Origin: DALYLB01 sp046154695
Lineage (GTDB): Bacteria > Acidobacteriota > Blastocatellia > RBC074
Length of the DNA: 46,190 bases
Assembly: GCA_046154695.1 (NCBI GenBank)
Contig: JBJXFI010000059.1
Span: forward strand, 1-46,190
Direction of reading: 5' to 3'
Under the pieces are notes generated by a model, which saw nothing but the letters and a program-made list of their open reading frames with translations, was not told the DNA's origin and made no database searches. Below are positions 24,480 through 32,784 of the stretch, piece by piece (position 1 is the first letter of the stretch; every line of letters begins with the position of its first letter). Position numbers and translations under genes: made by a program.

Positions 24480-25325
24480 ATGAAAATTTTGATGACGGCA
24501 TTGATTCTGCTGGGTGGGATGGGCGTGCTCGCGGCGGCGCTTGCACGGAAGGGGGAGGCTCCCGCGGGCGCGCCGGTCGAATCGACGGCGGGCCGGCGCG
24601 TGCCGGTGGTCGTCGAGTTGTTCACGTCGGAAGGCTGTTCGAGCTGCCCGCCGGCGGATGCGGTTCTGGCCGCATTGGAGGAAGAGCAGCCGGTGGAGGG
24701 GACGGAGATCATCGCGCTCAGCGAGCACGTGGATTACTGGAATTACATCGGGTGGTCGGATCCCTACTCGTCCGCGGCCTATAGCGCGCGGCAGGAGTCG
24801 TATGCCGGGGTGATGGGCAATGATCGGATCTACACTCCGCAGATGATCGTCGATGGGCAGGCCGAATTCGTCGGCAGCAACGGCGCGAAGGCGCGCGAGG
24901 CAATTACCCGCGCGGCCCGCGCGCCGAAGGCGGATGTGGTCTTGTCGCGAAATCGCGCCGCGGAAACAGACGCGCTCGCCATCGCGCTCGACATTCGCAT
25001 CCGGGAGGTTCCCGCGATCAGTTCGGGCGATATCGCGGAAGTGTTGTTCGCCATCACGGAGCGCCGCCTCACTTCCAGCGTTTCGCGGGGGGAGAACGCG
25101 GGTCGAAAGCTTTCCCACACGGCTGTCGTTCGGGAATTGCGCGCGTTGGGGCGGATCGATCCGGCCGCGAGATCGTATGCCGGAGTGACGCGAATGGCCT
25201 TCATCGACGGTTGGAAGCGCGAGGACCTCCGCGCAATCGTCCTCATACAGGAGCGCGCCCACCGAAAAATTCTGGGAGCGGCGTCAATCGAGATCGGCAG
25301 CCGGCAGTCGTTCAGCAGCCGGTAG
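24480..25325 (+). CDS. DUF1223 thioredoxin-like exported protein
   Basis: The 281-residue product has a signal or anchor helix (residues 2-22). The DUF1223 domain starts at VPVVVELFTSEGCSSCPPAD, with Cys53 and Cys56 as a CxxC redox pair. ALSEHVDYWNYIGWSDPY, YTPQMIVDGQ and a C-terminal beta-sandwich follow. The family is thioredoxin-like and found in the periplasm or membrane; its substrate is not known. The lower-case start ATG 24480 has GGAATCAGGA-like bases upstream. Thirty-four bases beyond the stop begins a TVP38 membrane protein, overlapped by a flavin disulfide reductase, so a common redox or metal task is possible. Confidence 0.88.
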   Translation: MKILMTALILLGGMGVLAAALARKGEAPAGAPVESTAGRRVPVVVELFTSEGCSSCPPADAVLAALEEEQPVEGTEIIALSEHVDYWNYIGWSDPYSSAAYSARQESYAGVMGNDRIYTPQMIVDGQAEFVGSNGAKAREAITRAARAPKADVVLSRNRAAETDALAIALDIRIREVPAISSGDIAEVLFAITERRLTSSVSRGENAGRKLSHTAVVRELRALGRIDPAARSYAGVTRMAFIDGWKREDLRAIVLIQERAHRKILGAASIEIGSRQSFSSR

Positions 25326-25350
25326 TCGGTTGCCGGTTTCGGCAACCGAC
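25325..25350. other. Hairpin between DUF1223 and TVP38 genes
   Basis: GTCGGTTGCC and GGCAACCGAC are separated by GGTTTC: a perfect 10-base stem touching the DUF1223 stop and ending nine bases before the TVP38 start. It lies in a run of CGGCAGCCGGCAGT-like units. It may set the relative amounts of the two messages. Confidence 0.55.
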
Positions 25351-25359
25351 CCACAACCA

Positions 25360-26055
25360 ATGCGTTATCTCAAACCCATTCTGATTCTTGCGGTGATCCT
25401 CGCGGCGCTGGTTTTGCTGCGGATGCTGCCCGTGCGGGAGCTGGTCGAGGGGTTGTTGGTCTTCGTGAAGGATCTGGGGCCGTTGGGGCCGGTGTTGCTT
25501 GTATTGGCCTATGTTGTGACAAGCGTCTTCCTCATTCCCGGGAGCGCGATGACGCTGCTCATCGGAGGCGGTTATGGGCTGTGGAAGGGGTTGTTGATCG
25601 TCATCATCGGCGCGAATCTGGCGGCGCTCTGTTCGTTTACGCTATCGCGAACGTTTCTGCGCGGGCGCGTTTCGCGATGGGCGGCGGGCCATCCGAGGTT
25701 TGCGGCCCTGGATCGAGCCATCGGCAGAGAGGGATTCAGGATGGTGCTGTTGTCGCGGCTGAGCCCGGTCTTTCCCTTCACGCTCCTCAACTATTTTCTG
25801 GGACTGACGACGGTCCGCACTGGGCCTTATGTGCTGGCCAATCTGATCGGCATGCTGCCGGGGACGTTTCTGTATGTCTATCTGGGAGCGACCGCGCGCG
25901 AGGCGTTGACGGGAAGCAAGGGGCTGATATTCAAGATGGTGGGGCTTGTGGCGACGATTGCCGTCGTTATGCTGGTCACCCGGCTGGCGCGAAAGGCGCT
26001 CGCGGAGGCCGAGAGCGAAGATGCGGCGCGGCTGAACGCGCGGGAGGTGAAGTGA
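25360..26055 (+). CDS. TVP38/TMEM64 family (VTT/DedA-like) membrane protein
   Basis: I take ATG 25360 as the start: a short Lys-containing N-terminus followed by a helix (YLKPILILAVILAALVLLRML). The product is 231 residues with about six hydrophobic segments. Family motifs are VFLIPGSAMTLLIGGGYGLWKG, GANLAALCSFTLSRTFLRGRV and LLSRLSPVFPFTLLNYFLGLT, with the central re-entrant Pro-rich loop. VTT proteins are linked to lipid scrambling or ion-dependent transport. Its stop overlaps the start of the flavoprotein gene (TGATG). TVP38 genes next to MerA-like reductases occur in many bacteria. Confidence 0.9.
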   Translation: MRYLKPILILAVILAALVLLRMLPVRELVEGLLVFVKDLGPLGPVLLVLAYVVTSVFLIPGSAMTLLIGGGYGLWKGLLIVIIGANLAALCSFTLSRTFLRGRVSRWAAGHPRFAALDRAIGREGFRMVLLSRLSPVFPFTLLNYFLGLTTVRTGPYVLANLIGMLPGTFLYVYLGATAREALTGSKGLIFKMVGLVATIAVVMLVTRLARKALAEAESEDAARLNAREVK

Positions 26056-27605
26056 TGGAGGGGACCCTTCGCGAGATTCCCGAGGCCGTGGGACACATCA
26101 TGCTCGCGGACGATTCGTATGACCGGCAGGTGATTGAGAATTGTCATCCGCCGGATTACGTCAATCCGGTTCCCACGGGAAGATACAATCTCATCGCGAT
26201 CGGAGCGGGGTCGGCCGGTCTGGTGAGCGCGGGGGGCGCGGGCAGCCTGGGGGCAAAGTCCGCGTTGATCGAGCGCGTGCTGATGGGGGGCGATTGTCTG
26301 AATACGGGATGCGTTCCCTCCAAGGCGGTGATTCGCGCCGCGCGGGCGGCATACGATTTGCGGATGGCGAAAGAGTTCGGGATTCACTCCGCGGCGGAAC
26401 CCCGGGTCGAGTTCGGCGAGGCGATGGAGCGGATGCGGCGCCTGCGGGCGCGGATCAGCGCGGTCGATTCCGTGGCTCGGATAAGCGGGAAATACGGCGT
26501 GGATGTCTACCTCGGCGACGCCCGCTTCGTCGGCCCCGGGGCGTTGGAGGTCGATGGGAGGCGCCTGGAGTTCGATCGCGCCGTCATCGCGACGGGCGGG
26601 CGGGCGGCGGAACCTCCGATCCCCGGGTTGAAAGAGGCGGGCTGCCACACAAACGAGACGATCTTCAAATTGACGAAACTCCCCCGCCGCCTGGCGGTCA
26701 TCGGCGCCGGACCCATCGGCTGCGAACTGGCCCAGGCTTTTCTGCGCTTCGGCAGCCAGGTCACCCTGCTCAACAATGTCGGGCAGATTCTCCCGCGCGA
26801 GGATTCCGATGCGGCGGCGATCGTCGCCCGGCAGTTCGAGCGGGAAGGGATGACGATTCTCGGCAACGCGCTGATCACCCGCGTCGAGCGGCGCGAAGCG
26901 GGAAAGACGATCGTTTACATGCGCGAGGGGCAAGAGGCAGAGATCGTTTGCGATGCGATCCTTTGCGCCGTGGGGCGCGTTCCCAATCTCGAAGGGCTGA
27001 ATCTGGAGGCCGCGGGCGTGCGATACTCCCGCGACGGGGTGATCGTCGATGATGCGCTTCGCACCTCGAACCGGCGGATCTATGCGGCGGGCGACGTTTG
27101 CTCGAAATACAAGTTCACGCACGCAGCCGACGCGATGGCGCGAACCTTGCTGCGCAACGCGCTCTTCTTCGGGCGCGCCCGCTTCAGCGATCTCGTCATG
27201 CCGTGGGTCACCTACACGGATCCCGAGATTGCCCACACGGGATTCTATGAAGCCGGCGCGCGCGCCGCGGGATATGATGTGGCCACCCTCACCGAGAGCC
27301 TTGAAGAGGTTGACCGCGCGATTCTCGACGGCGAGGAGGGCGGCTTTGCCCGCGTTCATTACGACCGGAAAACCGGCAGGATTCTCGGCGGAACGATCGT
27401 CGCCCGCCACGCAGGCGAAATGATCAGCGAATTGACGCTCGCCATCAGCGCCGGATTGAAGATGGCCTCGCTCTCGACCACCGTCCACCCCTATCCGACG
27501 CAGGCCGAGGTCCTGCGCAGGATCGGCGACGCCCATAATCGCATGCGCCTGACGCCGTTCTTTCGCTCCCTGCTGCAACGCTGGTTCGCGTGGAAGCGGG
27601 CATAG
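26055..27605 (+). CDS. MerA-like FAD-dependent pyridine nucleotide-disulfide oxidoreductase
   Basis: The start ATG 26055 overlaps the TVP38 stop; 516 residues. An N-terminal extension of about 40 residues precedes the FAD motif GAGSAG (50-55). The redox-active pair is Cys81/Cys86 in GGDCLNTGCVPSK. The NAD(P) motif is GAGPIGCELAQ (about 218-228), and the second FAD motif is IYAAGDVC. A dimerisation domain ends with HPYPTQAE, the base-carrying segment (HPT in classical enzymes). It is close to mercuric reductases but lacks the HMA domain and the C-terminal cysteine pair, so I do not call it a mercury enzyme. It may reduce a disulfide substrate together with the membrane partner. Confidence 0.9.
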   Translation: MEGTLREIPEAVGHIMLADDSYDRQVIENCHPPDYVNPVPTGRYNLIAIGAGSAGLVSAGGAGSLGAKSALIERVLMGGDCLNTGCVPSKAVIRAARAAYDLRMAKEFGIHSAAEPRVEFGEAMERMRRLRARISAVDSVARISGKYGVDVYLGDARFVGPGALEVDGRRLEFDRAVIATGGRAAEPPIPGLKEAGCHTNETIFKLTKLPRRLAVIGAGPIGCELAQAFLRFGSQVTLLNNVGQILPREDSDAAAIVARQFEREGMTILGNALITRVERREAGKTIVYMREGQEAEIVCDAILCAVGRVPNLEGLNLEAAGVRYSRDGVIVDDALRTSNRRIYAAGDVCSKYKFTHAADAMARTLLRNALFFGRARFSDLVMPWVTYTDPEIAHTGFYEAGARAAGYDVATLTESLEEVDRAILDGEEGGFARVHYDRKTGRILGGTIVARHAGEMISELTLAISAGLKMASLSTTVHPYPTQAEVLRRIGDAHNRMRLTPFFRSLLQRWFAWKRA

Positions 27606-27609
27606 GCCG

Positions 27610-27808
27610 GGAGCTCCGCCTTCGGGCGGCTCGATTTCGGCCAATGGCATTCAATTAAAGAAAAATGCAGGATAACGGACCAGACGGAAATAACGGAACA
27701 AACGAAACAAGACCAGGGAGGCTCCGTTTGTTCCGTTATTTCCGTCTGGTCCGAGCTCTCTTCTTTCGTTGCCTGAACGCCATTGCCCCAAAGGCGGAAC
27801 TCCGAACG
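27610..27808. repeat. Nested inverted-repeat element with a perfect 29-base stem
   Basis: The centre is a perfect 29-base inverted repeat, 27676-27704 and 27725-27753, with a 20-base loop. Each side is flanked by CAATGGC(A/G)TTCA in opposite directions. The outer ends GGAGCTCCGCCTTCGGGCGG (27610-27629) and AAGGCGGAACTCCGAAC (27792-27808) are related to the repeats at 32097 and 37024. The whole unit is about 200 bases, has no gene, and lies between the flavoprotein stop and the radical SAM start. Confidence 0.75.
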
Positions 27809-27823
27809 TTTTCCGGGAAAAAC

Positions 27824-28864
27824 ATGGAATCCATTTATTACGTCACAACCTTTCTCTGCCACCGAACATGCCGCCATTGTTATGAGGACCGGTTTCGTCC
27901 TTATTACGGAGAGGATCTCAAGCGGGTCGTGGGAGAGAGCGTCGCGAATCATGCCCGGATCATCGAGAATTTTCCGGAGCGGATGACCTATTTCGATATG
28001 AACGATTGCGATGCGGAGACGGGGCGGCCCCGGGAGAAGGCGGGGCGGATCATTCTCGCGGGAGGAGAGATTCTGCTCGAACCGGTTCGCGAGGCCGTGC
28101 TCTATTCCGCGCTCGATCTGCTCACGCGGAAGTATGGCCGCGAGGTGAAGCTGATCATTCAGACCACCGGGGATCTGGTGACGGAGAAGATCGTGGATGA
28201 ACTGCTTGCGCGAAATATCTGGCAGATCTCGGTCTCAGGCATCGACCAGCATCATCAGGGGATGGAGACGCGGGAGGCGCAGGAGCGGTTGACCGCGAAA
28301 CTGACGCGCATCTTCGAATCGCGGGGAATGGAGCACTATTCGCTGGTCGGCGAAGGGGCCGGACGCGCCGCCGAAGGGCGCTATTTCTCGTTCTTCGGAG
28401 CGACGGAAGAGATGTGGATCGGCCCCCTGTGGCCGCGCGGACGGGCGCAACTCAATGAGCTGTCGCGAGCCGGACTGCGGGATAATTTCTGCAATCGCTG
28501 GTCCGGGGCGCTCAACTTTCTGCAATACCGGCACAACGGCTCGGAGGTGTCGATCGAGCCGAACGGCAATGTGTATCCGTGCTGCATCAAAACCAAAGCC
28601 CCGATCGGCAACCTGCTGGAGGAGAGACTCGAGGCGATTCTCGAACGGTTGATCGGGAATCCGGTTTACGAGGCCCTCTCGATGGGCCACCCGGAGCGGA
28701 TGGGGATCACCCACGGATGGACCATCGAGAAGTTCATCGAAGCCTCGACCGTTCGATTGCCCTCGGGAAAGACCTATCAGAACCTGTGCGTCGGATGCGA
28801 CAAGTTCCATCAAGAGGTCCTGATCCCCCTCACGAAGCGGCCAACGGCTTCTTCGGCAGCTTGA
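27824..28864 (+). CDS. Radical SAM protein with SPASM-like C-terminal cysteines
   Basis: I place the start at ATG 27824 (MESIYYVTTF); longer in-frame starts translate the inverted-repeat element. The product is 346 residues. Cys12, Cys16 and Cys19 form the CxxxCxxC cluster site (LCHRTCRHCYEDRF). ILAGGEILLEP (about 77-87) is the GGE motif. The C-terminal region has EPNGNVYPCC (Cys253, Cys254), IGNLLEE and CVGCDKFH (Cys322, Cys325). With Cys223, these look like auxiliary iron-sulfur ligands of the SPASM/Twitch class, used by peptide- or protein-modifying enzymes. No precursor peptide was recognised nearby. The last 35 bases overlap the converging MFS gene. Confidence 0.87.
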   Translation: MESIYYVTTFLCHRTCRHCYEDRFRPYYGEDLKRVVGESVANHARIIENFPERMTYFDMNDCDAETGRPREKAGRIILAGGEILLEPVREAVLYSALDLLTRKYGREVKLIIQTTGDLVTEKIVDELLARNIWQISVSGIDQHHQGMETREAQERLTAKLTRIFESRGMEHYSLVGEGAGRAAEGRYFSFFGATEEMWIGPLWPRGRAQLNELSRAGLRDNFCNRWSGALNFLQYRHNGSEVSIEPNGNVYPCCIKTKAPIGNLLEERLEAILERLIGNPVYEALSMGHPERMGITHGWTIEKFIEASTVRLPSGKTYQNLCVGCDKFHQEVLIPLTKRPTASSAA

Positions 28865-30293
28865 GCAGCATTGCGAGCAGGCCCGACACCAGAACGCTGA
28901 CCGCGAGAAACCACATCCCCGGATCGTACGAGCCGCTCTGTTCCTTCAATTGACCGACGACCTGGGGGCCGAAATAGCCGCCCAGATTGCCCACGGAATT
29001 GATCAGCCCGATCGCGGTGGCCGCCGTGGCCGATGTCATAAACGCCGTCGGCCAGGTCCAGAAGACCGGCAAATACGCATGGACGCCGACGCCGACCAGG
29101 CAGTAAAAGATGACGACGAGCATCAGGTTGTCGCCCGAAAGAATGCTCAGCGCGATGGCAACGGCTCCGAGCAGCAGCGGCAGCACCGTGTGCCATCGGC
29201 GCTCTCCCGTTTGATCGGAATGCCTCGCGTTCCACAACATCGTGATCAGGCCGCAGATATAGGGCAGCATGGCGATCAACGTCTGTTCCGTCTTCGACCG
29301 CCCTTCCATCCTCGCCGTAATCGAGGGAATGAAGAAGGTCAGCCCGTAATAGCCGATGACGATGCAGATATAAATTCCCGAGAGCAGAAGCGTCTCCCGT
29401 TTGCTCAACGCCGCCTTGATCTCCTGCCAGAGGCCGGTGATTCCGGCCGCCTGTTTCTCCCGCTGTTCGCGCGCCAGCAGATCCGAGATCCACTCCTTTT
29501 CGTCGTTGGGCAGCCATTTCGCCTCATGCGGCCAATCGGTCAGAAAGAAGAGCGTCACGACGCCAAGAACGATCGAGGGGATGCCTTCGAGGATGTAGAC
29601 CCAGCGCCACCCTTCGTAACCGCCCCAGTGGATCTGATGCATGATCCATTGCGACACGGGAAAACCGATGATCGACGCAATCGGCAGGCCGATCATGAAT
29701 TGCGATTTGGCCTTCGCGCGATCCTCATAGCGGAACCAGTGGGAGAGATAGACGATGATGCCCGGGAAAAAGCCCGCTTCCGCGACTCCCAGAATGAACC
29801 GCAGCAGATAGAACTGCCTGACCTCGCACGTGCAGTTCCTCATCTCGGGGGGATTGACTCCGATCAGGGAGGTGATCCCGCCGAGCAGGCTCGTGACCGG
29901 CCGAAAGACCGCGCACCAATCCACCGCGCACATGAAGCTGAGGTACGGCGTTCCGATCAATCCCATCACCGAGGCGACGATTCCCCAGGAGATCATGATG
30001 CGCGCAATCCATTTTCGCGCGCTCCACTTTTCCACGATCAGCGTGCCGGGAATCTCCAACAGGAAATAGCCGATGAAGAAGATGCCCGCCCCAATCCCGA
30101 TAATCGCATTGTCGAACCCGAGCCCGCCCTGGCTCACGGGCAGCTTCATCTCAAGCGCCGCGACTCCCACATTCGTGCGGTCGATATAAGCAAGAAAATA
30201 GAGCAGCAAGAGAAAAGGCATCAATCGCCATGTGATGCGCCGCCGTGCGCGTTCCGCCACCGGCGACAGTGTCGTACCTGTCACGTCCGCCAT
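28830..30293 (-). CDS. MFS transporter, anion:cation symporter (ACS) family
   Basis: The start is ATG 30293 behind GAGGAGAAG; the product is 487 residues. The family pattern is clear: RRRITWRLMPFLLLLYFLAYIDRTNVGVAAL in helix 1 (positions 18-47), LLEIPGTLIVEKWSARKWIARIM, and VAEAGFFPGIIVYLSHWF. Twelve helices are expected. ACS members import organic acids such as sugar acids, allantoate or tartrate. Residues about 118-158, between helices 3 and 4 where ACS proteins have a short loop, carry an insert with Cys122, Cys127, Cys154 and Cys156. The inserted part may be an outer loop. The substrate is unknown. The gene converges on the radical SAM gene, overlapping it by 35 bases. Confidence 0.9.
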   Translation of the reverse strand: MADVTGTTLSPVAERARRRITWRLMPFLLLLYFLAYIDRTNVGVAALEMKLPVSQGGLGFDNAIIGIGAGIFFIGYFLLEIPGTLIVEKWSARKWIARIMISWGIVASVMGLIGTPYLSFMCAVDWCAVFRPVTSLLGGITSLIGVNPPEMRNCTCEVRQFYLLRFILGVAEAGFFPGIIVYLSHWFRYEDRAKAKSQFMIGLPIASIIGFPVSQWIMHQIHWGGYEGWRWVYILEGIPSIVLGVVTLFFLTDWPHEAKWLPNDEKEWISDLLAREQREKQAAGITGLWQEIKAALSKRETLLLSGIYICIVIGYYGLTFFIPSITARMEGRSKTEQTLIAMLPYICGLITMLWNARHSDQTGERRWHTVLPLLLGAVAIALSILSGDNLMLVVIFYCLVGVGVHAYLPVFWTWPTAFMTSATAATAIGLINSVGNLGGYFGPQVVGQLKEQSGSYDPGMWFLAVSVLVSGLLAMLLKLPKKPLAAS

Positions 30294-30545
30294 CGTCTTT
30301 CTTCTCCTCGATTTGTTACGTTGGTGAAAACCGGATGAAGGGTATTGCGGGCGAGATGCTACTCGCTCAGTAGGACGATAGCAAGGTGGGACGAGAATAA
30401 GGCGGGACGGGGGGACGAGGGGACTGCCCCTTGCTTCCGCGACCGTGGAAAACAGGAATCTCGTCCCTGTCCGGCCGCCAGACGCAGCAGTCACCTCGTC
30501 AAACTCAGGTTGGTTGATATTTTCAGTTCGTAGACCGTGCCGGCG
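30294..30545. other. Intergenic region upstream of the MFS gene
   Basis: It contains several GGGACGAG-type units (about 30388-30420), with an inverted partner near 30461. No gene was recognised. Base composition begins to fall here and stays low to about 30960. Confidence 0.4.
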
Positions 30546-30671
30546 TTAAGCCGACGCTATCAGTACGGCGAAGACCAGAAAACTCCCGAACAGAACCAGA
30601 AAGAGCATGAAATATGAGTATCGGGAGACGAGGTCGTCTCTGCGTGAGGTGAATGCTTCTTTGTGTGTCAT
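30546..30671 (-). CDS. Possible 41-residue single-span membrane peptide
   Basis: An ATG at 30671 with AGAAG six bases upstream opens a 41-codon frame. It has a charged N-terminus (MTHKEAFTSRRDDLVSRY) and one hydrophobic helix of about 20 residues (from SYFMLFLVLF to the end). The plan is typical of small membrane peptides. A longer in-frame form of 61 residues begins at 30731. It lies in an AT-richer patch with no other gene. Codon evidence is thin, so it may be chance. Confidence 0.35.
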   Translation of the reverse strand: MTHKEAFTSRRDDLVSRYSYFMLFLVLFGSFLVFAVLIASA

Positions 30672-31039
30672 AACTACTTCTCGTAAACGAAATCCAAGAA
30701 GACGTGAAGTGAGGAGGATGTCGTTTCTCATAGACCTTTCGTAGAATTCTTTGGGGGGCGGAGCCTTAGCGGCGAATAGGATGATGGAATCGATTTCGCT
30801 CTGTGATAACCAGTGACTCGCAGCGAAACGATAATCAGGGGGCGTTTCGGGACGGCGGGTATGCGGGTAGTGAAGAATCCCGCCGCTTCAAACAAACTTA
30901 TAATAGCTTCATTCGGCGGCGATGTATACAAATTTAACGAGAGGTCGGGGAATTTGATTAGAGAAGGTCGGCGGGGCCGCGAATCCCGGTAAGAGCCGGA
31001 TGTCCCCGGCCATAAAAATCCTGCTGGGAAGCAAGGGAA
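30672..31039. other. AT-richer intergenic stretch
   Basis: Between the possible small peptide and the metal-dependent hydrolase stop. GC content is visibly below that of the flanking genes. A 67-codon minus frame (30728-30931) has no domain or signal and is probably chance. Confidence 0.4.
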
Positions 31040-32080
31040 TCATGGAATCCATGAATTGGGGGAATCGGAGAGCGGTTTGTAGCGTTCGTCGCTCAGCAGA
31101 AGACTTCGAAGCATGCCCCGATAATCGCGCGCGATGTTGGCCGAAGGGCGCCAGGCGGAGGCGTCGCCGGTTGCGGGATCGAAGGCGAGGCCCCAGAGCG
31201 GGGTCAATCCCTCGACCGTGGAGGTGATGCGCATGTCGCCGATCGCATTCGGATGGCCCGGAATCGGGGCGAGAATCCGATCGGAGAACCAGTTCAGCGT
31301 CTCGAATCGCCGGCGGGATTCCGCGTTGTCCCGCGCGCGGGGGGGGAGTCGATCGAGCGTGGTCGCCGGCGCGGAGCTTCCCACCAGAACGCGAGTCTCT
31401 CCGAGCCATGGGATGCGGATGCCGTCGGCGTGCAGCATGCCGTTCGCGAGATAGGTCGATCGCCAGAGCAACAGCCATCCGGGCGCGGGCATCACGCGCC
31501 CGTGCTCGATTCGGTGGCCGCGCATTTCGGCCATGCGCGCCTGCATCTCGACGCCGCGATGATGCTGCCACGCGCCGAAACCGATGATATAAAGCGTCGT
31601 CAGCGCGAGCGCCATTCGGGCAAAGCGCGGATTGCGGGTTCGCGCGGTCGCGAGGACGCCGATCCACAAGGGGATCGTATAGACCGGATCGACGATCGCC
31701 ACCCAGTCGAGCGCGACGCGCAGGTCGGTAAACGGCCAGAACAACTGGGTTCCATAATTCGTGAACATATCCAGCGGCGCATGCGTGGCGTATCCGACGA
31801 TCGATGCGAGGATGACCTCGCGCCGCTGCTTTCGGAACCGGCTCATCATAAGAAACGGGAGCGCCGCAATCAGCCCGCCGAGCGGAATGAAGAGCAGACT
31901 GTGCGTGAAATGGCGGTGAAAGATCCATCCGACCGTCGGATCGCCGGCCGAGCGAATGAACACATCCAGATCGGCGGCCATTCCCCCGATGGCGCCGATC
32001 CATCCCGCCTGCGGCAGCCGCCGTTTGAGAAGGGCCTGCGCGGCCGCCGCGCCGAGCACGCCCTGTGTGATTGAATCCAT
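31040..32080 (-). CDS. Membrane-bound metal-dependent hydrolase (YdjM/DUF457 family)
   Basis: I choose ATG 32080 (MDSITQGVLGAAAAQAL) with AAGGTG upstream; a longer frame reads into the repeat at 32097. The product is 346 residues. Metal ligand candidates are Asp37 and Asp39 (GMAADLDVFI), His55, His57 and His60 (HRHFTHSLL), then His100 and Asp104 (YATHAPLDMFT). About four membrane helices lie in the first 190 residues. The C-terminal part (200-346) is soluble and beta-rich. The family shares the metal-binding frame of membrane-bound phospholipase C-like enzymes; the substrate is not known. It is transcribed away from the DMT-type transporter gene. Confidence 0.87.
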   Translation of the reverse strand: MDSITQGVLGAAAAQALLKRRLPQAGWIGAIGGMAADLDVFIRSAGDPTVGWIFHRHFTHSLLFIPLGGLIAALPFLMMSRFRKQRREVILASIVGYATHAPLDMFTNYGTQLFWPFTDLRVALDWVAIVDPVYTIPLWIGVLATARTRNPRFARMALALTTLYIIGFGAWQHHRGVEMQARMAEMRGHRIEHGRVMPAPGWLLLWRSTYLANGMLHADGIRIPWLGETRVLVGSSAPATTLDRLPPRARDNAESRRRFETLNWFSDRILAPIPGHPNAIGDMRITSTVEGLTPLWGLAFDPATGDASAWRPSANIARDYRGMLRSLLLSDERYKPLSDSPNSWIP

Positions 32081-32096
32081 TCGCACCTTGGGAAAT

Positions 32097-32120
32097 GTTT
32101 GGAGTTCCGCCTTCAGGCGG
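32097..32120. repeat. 24-base intergenic repeat, copy identical to 37024-37047 (inverted)
   Basis: The 24 bases from GTTTGGAGTTCCGCC to the GGCGG end are identical, on the opposite strand, to 37024-37047. CCGCC TTCA GGCGG forms a small hairpin inside. It lies just upstream of the hydrolase start, so an in-frame reading gives a false LKAELQTF leader. Confidence 0.75.
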
Positions 32121-32295
32121 ATTGCAGGCCGCATGAAGAGCAATGCGCGGATACTTTACCGGATGCGAGGTAAATTGCCCATCCCCCGTGCCGTCGACCC
32201 CGGCCCGTGGTTGCGCGCCGCCGGCAGGTGAGGCATTATCCAAGATTCTTTTCCGGCAGCGATGATTGTCATAAACCGCAGAAAGGACGCGTCGA

Positions 32296-32745
32296 ATGAA
32301 GATCGGATGGTTGGGGCTGGCCATGATTGCGGGACTGCTCGTCCCCGCGCAGGCGGCGATGAACGCCAAGATGCGCACCTTTGTGCTGAATCCGACCTAC
32401 AGCGCGATGATCAATTTCGGAGTCGGTGCCGTGATGCTGGTTTTCCTGATGGCGGCGGCCGTCGCGCAGGGACAGGCGGGAAGCTGGCGCGGCGCGTTGG
32501 AGGCTCCGTGGTGGGCGTGGTGCGGAGGGCTGATCGGCGCGATGTTCGTGACCACGGCGATCCTCGCCGTGCCGCGCATCGGATCGGCGAGTTATTCCGT
32601 TGCGGTGATCGCGGGGCAGTTGATCGCCGCCATCGTTCTCGATCATCTTGGAGCGCTCGGACTGCCGCAGCACTCCGCCTCTCTTTCACGCATCGGCGGC
32701 GCGCTGCTGCTGCTCGCCGGTGTCTGGCTGATTCAACGAGGGTGA
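32296..32745 (+). CDS. DMT-family transporter (DUF606/YdcZ type)
   Basis: The 149-residue protein has about five hydrophobic helices covering nearly its whole length: WLGLAMIAGLLVPAQAAMNA, then SAMINFGVGAVMLVFLMAAA, WWAWCGGLIGAMFVTTAILAV, ASYSVAVIAGQLIAAIVLDH, IGGALLLLAGVWLIQ. The length and the order of motifs match DUF606, half-size relatives of EamA/DMT transporters that act as dimers. The substrate is unknown. The ATG at 32296 has AAAGGA some eight bases upstream. It heads the plus-strand run that leads to argF and murJ. Confidence 0.88.
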   Translation: MKIGWLGLAMIAGLLVPAQAAMNAKMRTFVLNPTYSAMINFGVGAVMLVFLMAAAVAQGQAGSWRGALEAPWWAWCGGLIGAMFVTTAILAVPRIGSASYSVAVIAGQLIAAIVLDHLGALGLPQHSASLSRIGGALLLLAGVWLIQRG

Positions 32746-32784
32746 TCGCGCCGCGGTCCCCCGAACCCTTTCCGAGGATACTGA

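Noticed and set aside
26055..27605. Mercuric reductase (merA)
   Set aside because: No HMA domain, no C-terminal cysteine pair and no mer genes; only the redox pair and fold agree.
25878..27650. 590-codon minus-strand frame over the MerA-like gene
   Set aside because: A shadow of a plus-strand gene with certain motifs.
27665..27823. 53-residue N-terminal extension of the second radical SAM protein
   Set aside because: It translates the inverted-repeat element; the conserved part begins at ATG 27824.
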